From: Actinernus sp. WN-2022
Lineage: Eukaryota > Cnidaria > Anthozoa > Actiniaria > Actinernidae
Direction: 5' to 3'
Length of the DNA stretch: 64,000 bases
NCBI GenBank assembly: GCA_030867875.1
Contig: JAOWCC010001634.1
Coordinates: 101,535,321 to 101,599,320, forward strand
Shown here piece after piece: positions 25,601 to 37,600 of this stretch; the first letter of the stretch is position 1; each line of letters begins with the position of its first letter. A program made the translations under genes and the position numbers. The notes under the pieces were generated by a model. The model searched no databases. It worked only from the letters and a program-made list of their open reading frames with translations, and was not told the DNA's origin.

Positions 25601-28600
25601 ACAACTAATTGAGAAGTTGGAGACGTATACGTGCCTTCTCTATTCTAGCAAGACAAAGACCACAAAAGTGAACAATCTCAGGTACCAGCTCTTTTGTTCA
25701 AAGAGAGGTGAGATAGAAAGCCACCAGCTTCCTCCATGCAGAGACGGTCTGGTAAAGCATGTTCAACGAGCAAATTACCAGGCCGAAATTTGGAAACGCT
25801 GCTTGGAGCAGGATCCGCAAGTACCAAGCCCAGTCGGTAGAGGGTGGAAAATGGAAGACGAGGAAGGAGTGCCGAAGCTTGCTCTCGACTGGATGGATGG
25901 AAAACCTGCACCTGAAGCAATACTGGAACTGCCCACTTGCAATTGTGCTAGGAAGTACGTGGAACCCACATGTGTTTGTATTTCGAACGGTTTAAAGTGC
26001 ACTGAAATGTGGAAACTTCAAGAGTGCGAGAATCGTCCCTCTACATACGATGATGAAGATAGTGGTACCGAGACCGAGGAGTTTTCTGATGACACAGATG
26101 ATGATGATGATGATGACAGCGATAGTGATTATTAGCGCTTGGTAGTGATTTTTCGTCATGGATGCCAAGAGACTTTATAAGCACGAATCTTGATGAATGT
26201 TTCAAGGCAGAAACTTTAATCATATAAATTCGTTCACAGATGTTCTCATTTACAAGCTTTTAAGCCAAGTCACAAGAACAATCAAAGAGGTTAATAGACT
26301 ACCCCAGTTTTATATATGAAATACGATATTATCATATTTTCATAGAAAATTAAAAGAGATTGGACTAATACTGGTACTGAAAATACTTCCGTGCTATACA
26401 TTCGCTCTCTAGAGGTTTTGTGTGATATAGTAGTCTACTTCCGATTTAGCTGGAACCACTTCCGGTTTGCGATGCAGGTCAGATCAAATGTTCGCGTATT
26501 TATTAACAAACACAATGAACAATATGTAATATGTAATCAATATGTAATCTAACTTGGTAAATGTCAACTTAAAACTAACATATTAGAAGCATTTTAGTAT
26601 AAGAAACATTTCACTTCCGGTTCAAGATGGCTGCCATTTTGAAATATCCCCACAACTTTCGAAAGCTGCCACTTATTTAATATTCTCAGGCTTTTTCTCA
26701 TTTTAGCTCACCAAATCAAACATGTATTACATACTCAGCGAATATCAACATATTCCAAGCATTTTAGTATAAGAAACATTTCACTTCCGGTTCAAGATGG
26801 CGGCCATTTTTAAATATCTCCATAACTTCTTAAAGCTGCCACTGATGGAGTGCTATCAGGCATTTTCTCACTTAAGGTGACCTAACCTTTCAGAAAAATA
26901 ACATGAGCCTTATTCACCTCGGATGATACCGACCTGGCCCTCGGCTCACGGACTATATTACTTGATATTCTAGTTCTAAAATATATCTGTCAGTTAGAGA
27001 ACATCGCAGCGACATCGCCAGGCGATGTGTCACGAGCCATCAAATAAATTGTCGAGTCACCGTGCGAGTTCGAATATAAACTTCCGAGTAGGATCTAAAC
27101 TCAAAATACAACATCCCTTCTCGGAAAAAAAACTAATTATACAGAGCTCCATTTAAACCAGCTTCGCTGAATTGGACAACACAGTTTAATTATTGTTAAT
27201 AAATCAATAAATTTTGAAAGTGGTGCTGATTTCCCAGAATTCTTGGGTTGCAATCAATCCCTGGAGATTCAAAAGACAAAGACGCGGCAGCCATGTTGGA
27301 GGACGGAACAAGACACTAAACGAGGAATCTTTTGTTAATGTTCCTCCAACATTGGCCGCCGTGACGTCTTGTGCAACCCAAGAATTCGGGGAAAATCCAC
27401 GTGATCTGGAACACGATTAACGAACGTACTCACAGACGCTCTTTCCCGATTATTTAATTAGGGTGAACAACGGCTGTGCACAGGCTATAAATTTTTGAAA
27501 TTGTCACTCAGACGCCCCTTTAACACACACGGCCCTTCAAATATTAAGAGTCGGGGATTTTTGATATGTTGCGTATTACGAATTTTATCCCCTTTCAAAG
27601 CGGAGAAGCAGTTTGATACAAACCAGGTCATAAAACCTGAACGAAAAATAATTTCAATATTCTCTAACAAATTATTGTAGAAACAGGTTTTCTACTTCGA
27701 TCTCCTGCGAATTTGGGTAAAATTAGAAAATGCGTGAAAAGGCTGGACTTCAACAAAGTTTTATTTTTCGGCAAAAAAAAAAAGGTGAGAAACAGCCCGA
27801 AAAAAGGTTTTCCAGTCATTTCACGGAACTAAGAAGTCCTGCCTCCAAGGCTAATCTCATGGACTTTAGCCAATCAGAGATTCATGTTGTGTCAGTGTCT
27901 CGACTGATTTGCAAGTTCGCTCTAGATTTTTGTGGGAAACTACATCTGGGTCATCCAAAAGCCCAATGTCACCGCATATCGCATATGCTTTAGTGTTCAC
28001 ATGTTAGCAGACTGTGCAGTACTGATATTGTTCATCGCTCTTCGAGTTTTCATTAGAAATATTGTTTCAGCTCGCTTATTGATAAACCAAAACGGAAACC
28101 CAGTCCTTTGGATGCCCTATGACTACATCTACAGACGGAATTCGTGCTGGTTTGTCCGACGTAACTAATCGATAAGTAGATTACTCGATAAAATCGATAA
28201 TAGTCGATAGTAATTAATCGATTTTTATTGGATAACAAACGTTCTTCTGACTCGATTTCTATCGATGTCTATCGACTTTTATTGATGTCTATCGATCACT
28301 TTTTAAATTAATATAGCTTTGGTATGTTCTTATCCAAGACAGGTGCCATACTGATGAGTGCAGTTTCATTTACAATTCTTGGTACTCATCTCTACTCAGT
28401 TTGACCGTGAGATCAACTACCTAAACATTAATAGATTAATACCAATTAATGTAAAGCATTTGTCTTGGAGTTTCAGCACCATAATGACGTCTCGACGGAT
28501 TCGTGAGAGTTTACCTCGGCTGTTTCGACTTTTAGCTTTTAGCCGAAGAACTCGGCCTTTTTTTCGTGGTTCAGAAGTCGTGTATTTTTGTGTGCTACTT

Positions 28601-31600
28601 GTGGCAACAGCATGAAACGAATGGCCTTGTAGTATCAAGTAAAGGGTAGGATTTCCAGTAATCCTCACTCTGTGGGGTCCAAACTATCTTAGTAAAACTT
28701 GATCTGTTCATAATGGAGTCGATAATAAAAAAAGTTAAGTGAATATTGAACTGAGAATACATTGACATTGTCCAGAGAACCTTCCCGTCACTAATAGCGG
28801 ACAGTATACCTGTAGCGGCGATACGTTTTAACTACTTTATGTATGTGCTTGTCATGTAATAAAATCAGTTTTATGCTTAGAGATCTATTAAGTTGCGATC
28901 ACAAACAACAAACAGAGTGTAAACAATTTAATTTAATACTGATGAAAAGTCAAAACAGTGATTCGAAGCAGTGAATTACAAGGGGCTTACTTGAAGTTTG
29001 TTTTGTCGTCCTATTTGTGTTAAGGTCGCTAGAACGGTATTTTATGGAAGTCTTGAGTCATAAGCACTGTCAAGACTTCCATAAAACACCGTTCTAGCTA
29101 CCTAGAGGTCACTTGAAGCTTAAACTTCCTACAATAACTTCATCTTACAGGCAGCACTCCTTTACCTATACAGCTTCTAAATTATGGAATAATCTACCAG
29201 ATAGTGTCAGAAGAATAGAATCTCTACCAGTCTTTAAAAGTAAACTTCAAAGTATGCCCATTTCGTCTTCACTTAACTGCAACTGTCACATATGTAAATA
29301 GCATTATCCAATATCACATACACACATATATATATATATATTAAGTCTTAATTTAGAGTATTTATTGCTATTATCATTATATTAACTAAAACCTTATCTG
29401 TAGTATGATCATTATTAGTATTATAGCATTGTAACTTATTCCATTCATGTATATCTTTTTATGCTTTTACTGCAACCATCATTTGTATACAGTTTAATCT
29501 TGTAATATTGCACGCTCACGTTTAAAAGAGCCTCTGTGCTCAACCTGTGATACGTGGTTAAATAAATTACTACTACTACTACTTACTACTACTACTGCAT
29601 GAACACAAATAGGACGACAAAACAACTTCAAGTAAGCCTTCTTCCTTTATTTACTTTAATCTTTAAATATGATAATTGCCTGGTAGCGTGGAGCTAATCT
29701 GGCAATGAAATTGTCAGCGGTCGTGCAAGTACTGAGGTTACGGTGCAATAAGTGATAATAAGTTAAAGTACTATAGTGCATGGTGAAGTGCAATGTTCAA
29801 TGTTCAATGTTCAATGTTCAATGACTAATAATCAGAGTGCAAATGGCGGCAAAAGGATAAAAATAACCATTATAATAATAATTAATAAGCTGGTAAACAA
29901 CAGCATGAGCTTACATATAAAGAGATAATGACTGCCGCCACACAGGCGTCTCCAGTGACGGTGCAGCTATCAATCGATAAGGGGCTCCGATGACAACAGC
30001 TACGCCGCCACCACAGCGCGAGCGCGACCGCAGCCAATATTAATTGGTTGAGATTAGACATACATGGATACGCCAGTTTGGAAGCTATTCAAAGATGTAG
30101 CATTAACAATGTTGTGTGGTAAGGAATTCCATGGTGGGATCGATCTGACAAAAAACGAGTACTTGAATGCGTTTATAGTAGCGAGCGGGTGTTCGAACTT
30201 ATATTCGTGCATAGCTCTTGTGCGGGTATAAGTGCTAAGTTGAATATCGTAGGGAAAGGTGATGTTCACTAGACCGTAATTAATCTTGTAGAACATAGTA
30301 AGGTCTGCAATATTTCTGCGTGACTGAAGCGATTGCCAGCTAAGCTCGTTTAGCATTGATGATACACTGCTGGTGCGAGCATAGTATTACAGAAGATCTG
30401 TAACTAAATTTACGTTATTATCCCGAGTTATCGGAAGAACTGTGTAATTCACTGCTTCGCCTTCGATAAACATAGTCAAAACTTGGGCGGCCTGTGGTAC
30501 ATGCAGAAAAATGGCACCACAGTTTAAAAGCGAACAATTATATCGATTAATATCGATTTATCGATTAGCTTTCCGATTATCGATTTCAATCGATTAGCTT
30601 CGTCGGCTATCAGAGCACGGACTCTACACCATGTTAGCTGTTGAATAAAGTGGGCAACCCTAAAACACGGAAGGACGGAATGGCGGAATGACGGAATGGA
30701 AGAATGGCGGAATGGAAGAATGGCGGAATGGAAGAATGGCGGAATGGAAGAATGGCGGAATGGAAGAATGGCGGAATGGAAGAATGGCGGAATGGAAGAA
30801 TGGCGGAATGGAAGAATGGCGGAATGGAAGAATGGCGGAATGGAAGAATGGCGGAATGGAAGAATGGCAGAATGGCGGAACGGCGGAATGACGGAATGGC
30901 CCAAAAAATCCTCACAAATTCTGTTTTCCCCCTTTTTTTGTCAAGCGAGAGCCTGAAAACAACGAACTATTTTAGGTCCCAGCCGTTCGCTTGTCAAAGT
31001 TGGCACTTTGACAAGTTGGCATCCGCAAGCGGCATGGGCAAAGGTTTTACCCCCGCTTAGAAGTAACTGTTGAAAATAGGGAGGCGATGGATGAAATCCA
31101 TATCAGGCACTTAAAAATGAATTTGGAGTATGAACTAGGTTGATTGTTCTTTCGCGTTACCTTCAACAAATAGCAGATCTTGTTTTTTAATTATCTGTAC
31201 CACAACTGAGATATAGTAGAATAACGAAACTGCATATGGACAAACTCGTGTGATGGTTGGTTCAAACATCAGTACTAATTTGAGTGCAGCGTGCAGTTTA
31301 AAAATACTATTCTTCCGCAGACAGCAGTTTCGCACGTAGGGAATAGGCATTGCTTACTGGCGTTTGTCATGGTTTTATTCCCAAAATCATTATATTGAAG
31401 TGCAGTTGTGTTACTCGAAAGCAAATAGAAGGCCGCTTACTCTCCGGTTCTTTCTATCATCTTATTTCAGTAATCTTATCATATAACGTCCACCTATATG
31501 CATGGAAAGCTTGATTTTGCCTTCTATAAATACTGTTTTCAAGTGAACGTTAAAAAAGCTTGAGTTTGCCTTTGAGCTGTCAAACAGAAGGTTTGAGTTT

Positions 31601-34600
31601 GACTTTTTTCTGTAAATTATTATTAATAAGCGTCACACGGCTAATTGTCATTGAGAGCACAGGAAATAAGAAAATATACGCGTTTTGTTTTTGTTTTTAC
31701 AACAAATGTTGCGAAAAACATCATTAAAGACAGTTACCTGTAACAGAGCACAATACGCGTTGATGGTGCATGGACTATACATACATTGATATATACAGTC
31801 GTCCACCAAAATGTTTTCTAGTTTGATATACTTATATAAATGTCACGTGATTGTAGTAAACCAGCTACGCTTTCAATACTTTTTTGAGATCTTAAACATG
31901 TAATGGTAATTGATAAAGAGGTAAATAGACCGCATTGTGGGTCTTATGGGTGATGTAGCGATGTGAGCGCTCGCCTCTCACCGCTGTGGCCCGAGTTCGA
32001 ATCCAGGACGTGGTGTTACATGTGAGTTGAGTTTATTTGTTGTGTTGTTCTCTCCCTTGCCACGAGGGTTTCCTCCGGGACTGAAGGCGTTCATGCGCTA
32101 ACTTTGACAAGCGTTTAGTTACTTCATTCTTACTAATATTCGCGAGTATTTAAATTCGCGATTTTCGCGTTTTGGAAAAACTCGCGAAAATTTATACTCG
32201 CGAAAAAAAGAGCGCGCGAAAAAAAGAGCGCGCGAAAATTAAACATGGGCTCCTGATACCATATTATATAAAAAATCATGATGACATGTAATCACAATGA
32301 CGAATTGCTATTCTATGGAAGCTAAGATCAAAGTCCTTTACAGTTCTCACGTGCGTCATTTACCCGCCAAAACCACAGGCAGCCCAAGATCCCAGACCCC
32401 ACCGAAAAGCTAATTAAGAAAAAATATAATTTTATCATATCCCGGAGTATCTTTTCCTATATGACCATTGGAAGAAAACTTCTCCAAAATAAATTTCTGT
32501 GGACCATTTTTACAGTACAAGGTCTACTGGCACGGTTTGTTTATCGATGACAGCTGTTGAGAATATCAATTTCACGTGGTTTGAACCCAGGGTTTTATAG
32601 CAACGTTCACGCCTTTTAATAACAGCAATCAGAATCCATATATATATGATAGAAAATTGAAATCGCTATAGTTGCAGTGCAAATCTAGGCAATATGGAAA
32701 CACTGAAACTGACGAGCAATGCATGTAGCTTGCCGGACTACTAGATATAATGGGGATATTACACGTAGACGAGACAGTAAGATCAGTAAGTAAACAACAA
32801 ACTGATAAGGAGATTATAATCCCATTTGCTGGGAGACTTAAGACGTTCATGTGCCAACTTGGACAAGCGAACGGCTAAAATAGTTCGTTGTTTTCAGGCT
32901 CTCGCTTGACAAAAAAAGGGGGAAAACAGAATTTTTGAGGAATTTTTGGGCCATTCCGCCGTTCCGTCATTCCGTCATTCCGCCGTTCCGTCATTCCGCC
33001 GTTCCGTCATTCCGCTATTCCGCTATTCCACCATTCCGTCATTCCGTCATTCCGCCATTCCGGCCTTCCGTGTTTTAGGGTTGCCCAATAAAGTCACATT
33101 CTATCAACTGCACAGTGCTGAAGCAAAACCGACTTGTAAACCGTAGCTTCCTGATTTTTCTGACGATTGAAAATAACAAAACTTTATCGCTTTATCGTCG
33201 ATGATTGTAACTTCTTTGAACTTGAGTATAAATTCCTCCAGCCATTGTTTGCCCTAAAAACTTTGCACCCGGTGCTAAATATCACCGAACTAAATTGTGC
33301 TGCTTTTCTCTTTTCTTGTTCTTTTTGAATACCACCTGCAAGAACGATCTACATTTTTGGGCATTGCATTAACGTAGAAATCTGTAAAAACCGGAAAACT
33401 AGTGCAGAAACCAGTAACCAACTGTTGCTAACTGAGGGGGACATTGGGGTTTGCGATGTGGGTGAGTTTTTAGTGCGGTATTTCGGTGAATTAAATCCTA
33501 TATTGCGGTATTGCGGTGATCTCAAATCCTGCGGTGTGCGTTGTTTGTATTTTCAAATCTGCGGTGTTCGGTGAAACGTTTATTTTCAAAGTCAAATCCA
33601 TGTAAATCACGGGACTAGTAAAAAAAAATATTGTGTCATTGCGGTGTCGGTATTTTGTCAACGTTACATGCAGTGATTTCAGACTTTTTTTGCGGTGTTG
33701 CGGTATTGAGAGCCCCCCGATGTCCCCCTCCTAACTAACTCATTTGAGAGCTTTACACTTCACTCCCTAATCGAGAATATACTAAATTGTACCAAGAGAC
33801 CATCAGGTGATGGTCTCTTGATTGTACCTAATAGACCAGTTCGCGGTTAATTCCGACATTTTTAAAGGGGTGCAAACATGGCGCGAAATACAGTGTTTGT
33901 ATGGGAATCCGATACCAAATAAAATCCGTAAAATCGAATTTCTGAAATATTCTTCAGATACAAACTTAACATAGCAGGTAAAAGATTAACTGATCAAAAT
34001 TTGATGAATGTAGCTGTGCTGGGAAGCATTCAAATGTTTTCAGTTTTCCATATATACATTGTCTGTAAATGTTCCCGCGGACTTTGATTCGTTTTTACAG
34101 ACAAATGTATGAAAAAACGATTGAACACTTCCCAGCACAGCTACATCCCTCAAATTTCGATCACTCAGTTACTCTTTTACCTGGTATCTTAAGTTTGTAT
34201 CTGAAGAATATTCCAGAAATTTGATTTTACGGATTTTATTTGGCATCGGATTCCCATTCAAACACTGTATTTCGCGCCATGTTTGCACCCCTTTCAAAAT
34301 GTCGGAATTAAGTAAACCGCGGAATGGTCTATTATACTACCTCTGTTTACTCGAAGAACTGTCGAGCGTTAACCTCCGAAAAACTCATTTATGCCCCAAT
34401 CTGAATCGAATAAAAACTCATGTGAAGCTCTTCGATATGACTGTGTTCTCAAAGTCTAGCGGGACATTTTTGACTGAAAGATAGGTTTACCCACAGGTAG
34501 CCCAAGCTTACGATTTGTATGTAGTAATTTGTATGAGCGATTACAAAGAATGTATGGAAGTATCGCTGTAATGCTCTTACCTCTAATAAAATGTTGCAAA

Positions 34601-37600
34601 AACCTTCGCTTTCCCTTGTAGTCATTACCTTTCATGTCCATGGCGATTCCTGGGCAGTTTAACCTTGACTTAGGGTGGTTTTTGAATTCTCGATTTTCTC
34701 CCTCTTAGAAGAAATTCGAATTAAAAGTAATGACTACAAGGGAAAGCGAAGGTTTTTTTGAAACATTTAAGAGGTAAGAGCATTACAGCGATAATAGTGA
34801 AATTGCCATACATTCTTTGTAATCGCTCATACAAGTCGTAAGCTTGGGCTACCTGTGGTTTTCCACCCAAATAAAGTCAAAATACATGAAGCACGCAATT
34901 TTTGTGGAGAATATTTCGGTAGAACTTTCCTACGATGGACGAGAAGGGCCAGTTCCGACTTCTGACTTCCGACTTCCGACTTCTGAGTTTACGTAGTACT
35001 TTTAAGGAACGTTATTTTTCGCATGTAATCAAAATATGAAAGATAAGTGGTGTAAACCACACACATATGTAGTTTATTCGTATATTTCCGACTGGTTTGT
35101 TTGTAAAAAGATTTCTGACTTTCGACTTCTGAGTTCCGACTTCTGAGTTCCGACTTCCGAGTTCCAACTTCTGAGTTCCGACTTCCGACTTCTGAGTTCC
35201 GACTTCCGAGTTCCAACTTCTGAGTTCCGACTTCTGAGTTCCGACTTGCATACATACATACATACTTTATTTATACACGTAACCTCTTCCAAACTATTTC
35301 CCGGTTTTTCCAAAATAACAATTCTCAATCGAAACTGCAAGAAACGCTGTTTCTCTGGCATCTTTAATCCGAAATACGGGCCAAATGGCTTGTTTTAAAG
35401 ATACTTGGAACAAGGTTTCATTTGTCTCACTGGAAAATTGATATTTTGAAGTGATTAATCGTTTTATGTACATTTGTGCAGTTTCACGAAAACAACACTT
35501 TCTTAGATTCGTGAAATTCTACCTATTTTCCTATTTTCAAATCTGCCATTTCATTGTGTTACTTAAAAAAAACTTAATTTATTCCCATATAAATATGCCA
35601 TTTAGAGGTGTTTTCAAATTCAACAGTTTCGCTCAGTTCGAGAGCCGTTAAGTTTCATTCCCAAATTTCCACAACAACTGCAAGTTGATGTCCTCTCAAG
35701 CTCACGATTGAGAAGTCGAGGATTGACAACGGCCCAGGAGTGAAACTCGGATCTGAATCAGACTCCGATGTGAACTAATCCCTGCTCGCGTCCTCATGCA
35801 GTCTCTTCAAATGACTTGCTGGTTCCTAGTAAGCCAAACGACAGTTTACATTAAGCCTGCTAGCGCTGCTTATATTTGGAGTTGACCCTGAAGTTGAAGG
35901 TTGTTCTTCGCTGCCTTTCGTACGTTCTTCGAACCACGAGCCTTTGTCGCTGTCCGCGAGCTCAATCCTCGTTTTACCGAATTCCTCCTTATCGCCGGTT
36001 TCCTTACTTTTTCGGTCCAGGGTTCCCTTTATGTTTTACCCAAGAACTTTGCTTTCCTCTTTTGGATTTCCCCATACAAACGATTGATAAAAGACTCTAA
36101 ATGCAAGTTTGTTTTTTCGAAGAAGGGAAGCTACAACAACAGTTGCAAATTACTCGGATAACAGCTCCCGCTAAAAGTCCACGGGGTGCCCGTGACACGT
36201 AAAGGGATTATATCGCCTCGGTGATTTATTTAGTTTCCTTTTAATACGTTTTTCCTAAATATCTCGCAAGCTTTTATATCTTTTGAAATAATGTTTTTTT
36301 CTAAATTGTAAAACAATCCGTAAACTTTCCAAAAAATAAATATTTTTTTTAACAAAAAAAACATGCCTTGAAGGTATCCGGTAACCTTAAATTGTTGAAG
36401 TTCACACAGGATGACACACCGAGAATTCTAGAAAATAAATCGTTGAAAGCCATGGAACCCAACTGAAGAATTTCGAAAACCAAATAGACGAGAGTCATGA
36501 CTTGAAAGCGAGAGTGCAAGAACTAAGAATAGAAGCCGGAGACAAACCAGATGACGTAAGGAAATGGAGCTGGGAAATCGAGAGCGGAATAGCAGTATAT
36601 GAAGAAGCCACGGAAGGATTGAAAGACGCTATAAAACACCAGCGAGAACGAGCACAGCGAGAAATTAGGGACGAAGAAGAAGCGACCGAAGAACAGAAAA
36701 GGCAAAGGCAGTATGAACAAGAAATCCACCATGAGCAGGCAAAGTTAGAAGTCAGGCAGCAATACGATAGGAAGTTAGGCGAAATGCGTGAGAAATCAGG
36801 GAAGGAGAGAAACCAAGAAGCCAAGCTTCCAAAGCTAGTGATATCCAAGTTTCAAGGTACACATTTAGATTGGCAAAGATTTTGGAGCCAGTTTGAAGCA
36901 GGGATTGACCAGACGGATATAGGACAAGTGGCCAAATTTTCCTACCTGAGGGAGTTACTAATTACTAAAGTCAAGATGACAATAGATGGACTTCCATTCA
37001 CCACAGAAGGTTATGAGCGGGCCAAACATCTACTGAAGTCCAAATATGGAAAGCCTAGTGAAGTTGTAAATGCACACGTCCAGAATATCATGTCTCTTCA
37101 GACCATCCATGGTACTCAGCCAAAGAGGGTACACTAGTTCTATGACAAACTGGTTAGCAACATAATACAATCATTAGAAACCATGGGCAAACTCAGGGAG
37201 ATAAATGGTTATGTCCGACTAACGCTGGATAAGCTGCCAGGGATTAGAACAGATCTGGTTAGGACTGATGACGAGTGGCAGGAATGGGGATTTCCTCAGA
37301 TGATTGTGGCCTTGCGGAAGTGGTGAGAGAGAAATCCAGTGCCAACAGATGACCGAGCATCGGATAATGCATGTGGCGAGCGAGGGCAATACCAACCACC
37401 CAGGAGGGAAAGGGTGTTCCAAACTAACCAACCAGATGGGAAACCGGCCAGGGTTTGTGTTTATTGCAATGCAGGCGATCATAAATCCACTGACTGTGAG
37501 AAGGTGACAAGTGTGGAAGAAAGAAAGAAGCAGTTGATATGAGCACCAAGAAGCTGTGTTTTAATTGTACTGGGGCGAAGCATAGAGCCTCAGACTGCCG

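Larger units (their letters stand above)
22516..26953 (+). mobile_element. 4.4-kb TIR-flanked element carrying a PIN-nuclease-like gene
   Basis: The left end begins GTCCGTGAGCC and the right end is GGCTCACGGAC. Inside the ends, 22547-22576 and 26903-26932 are perfect 30-bp inverted repeats (core TCGGTATCATCCGAGGTGAA). Weaker inverted homology (AAATGCCTGATAGCA, GGTGGCAGCT) extends the arms to roughly 130 bp. Flanks read TATTA on the left and TATATTA on the right; a 3-bp TAT duplication is possible if the ends are TAGTCC and GGACTA, but this is not decisive. The only gene is the frameshifted frame at 22983-26135. This looks like a DNA transposon whose protein is not a standard transposase as far as I can tell. 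Confidence 0.75.
30652..33087. mobile_element. 2.4-kb foldback with minisatellites in both arms
   Basis: The left arm (30652-31004) and right arm (32848-33087) are inverted copies. Both start from GGGCAACCCTAAAACACGGA, pass through a GGAATGG minisatellite, then GTTTTCCCCC-T-GTCAAGCGAGAGCC, CGAACTATTTTAG and CCGTTCGCTTGTC. Arm lengths differ because the arrays differ. The 1.85-kb interior holds a SINE and a CGCGAAAA-rich segment but no gene. Two separate insertions in opposite orientation would be the alternative. Confidence 0.7.

Noticed and set aside
28358..28668. Open frames of 83-85 codons on both strands
   Set aside because: They overlap each other and have no motif or homology that I recognise.
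30524..31060. Repetitive open frames on both strands (HSAILPFR, EEWRNGRMA)
   Set aside because: Products of the 16-bp GGAATGG array; no independent coding evidence.
35876..36161. Open frames of 74 and 86 codons
   Set aside because: Two overlapping frames with equal merit and no recognisable protein; not linked to the BEL/Pao gag.
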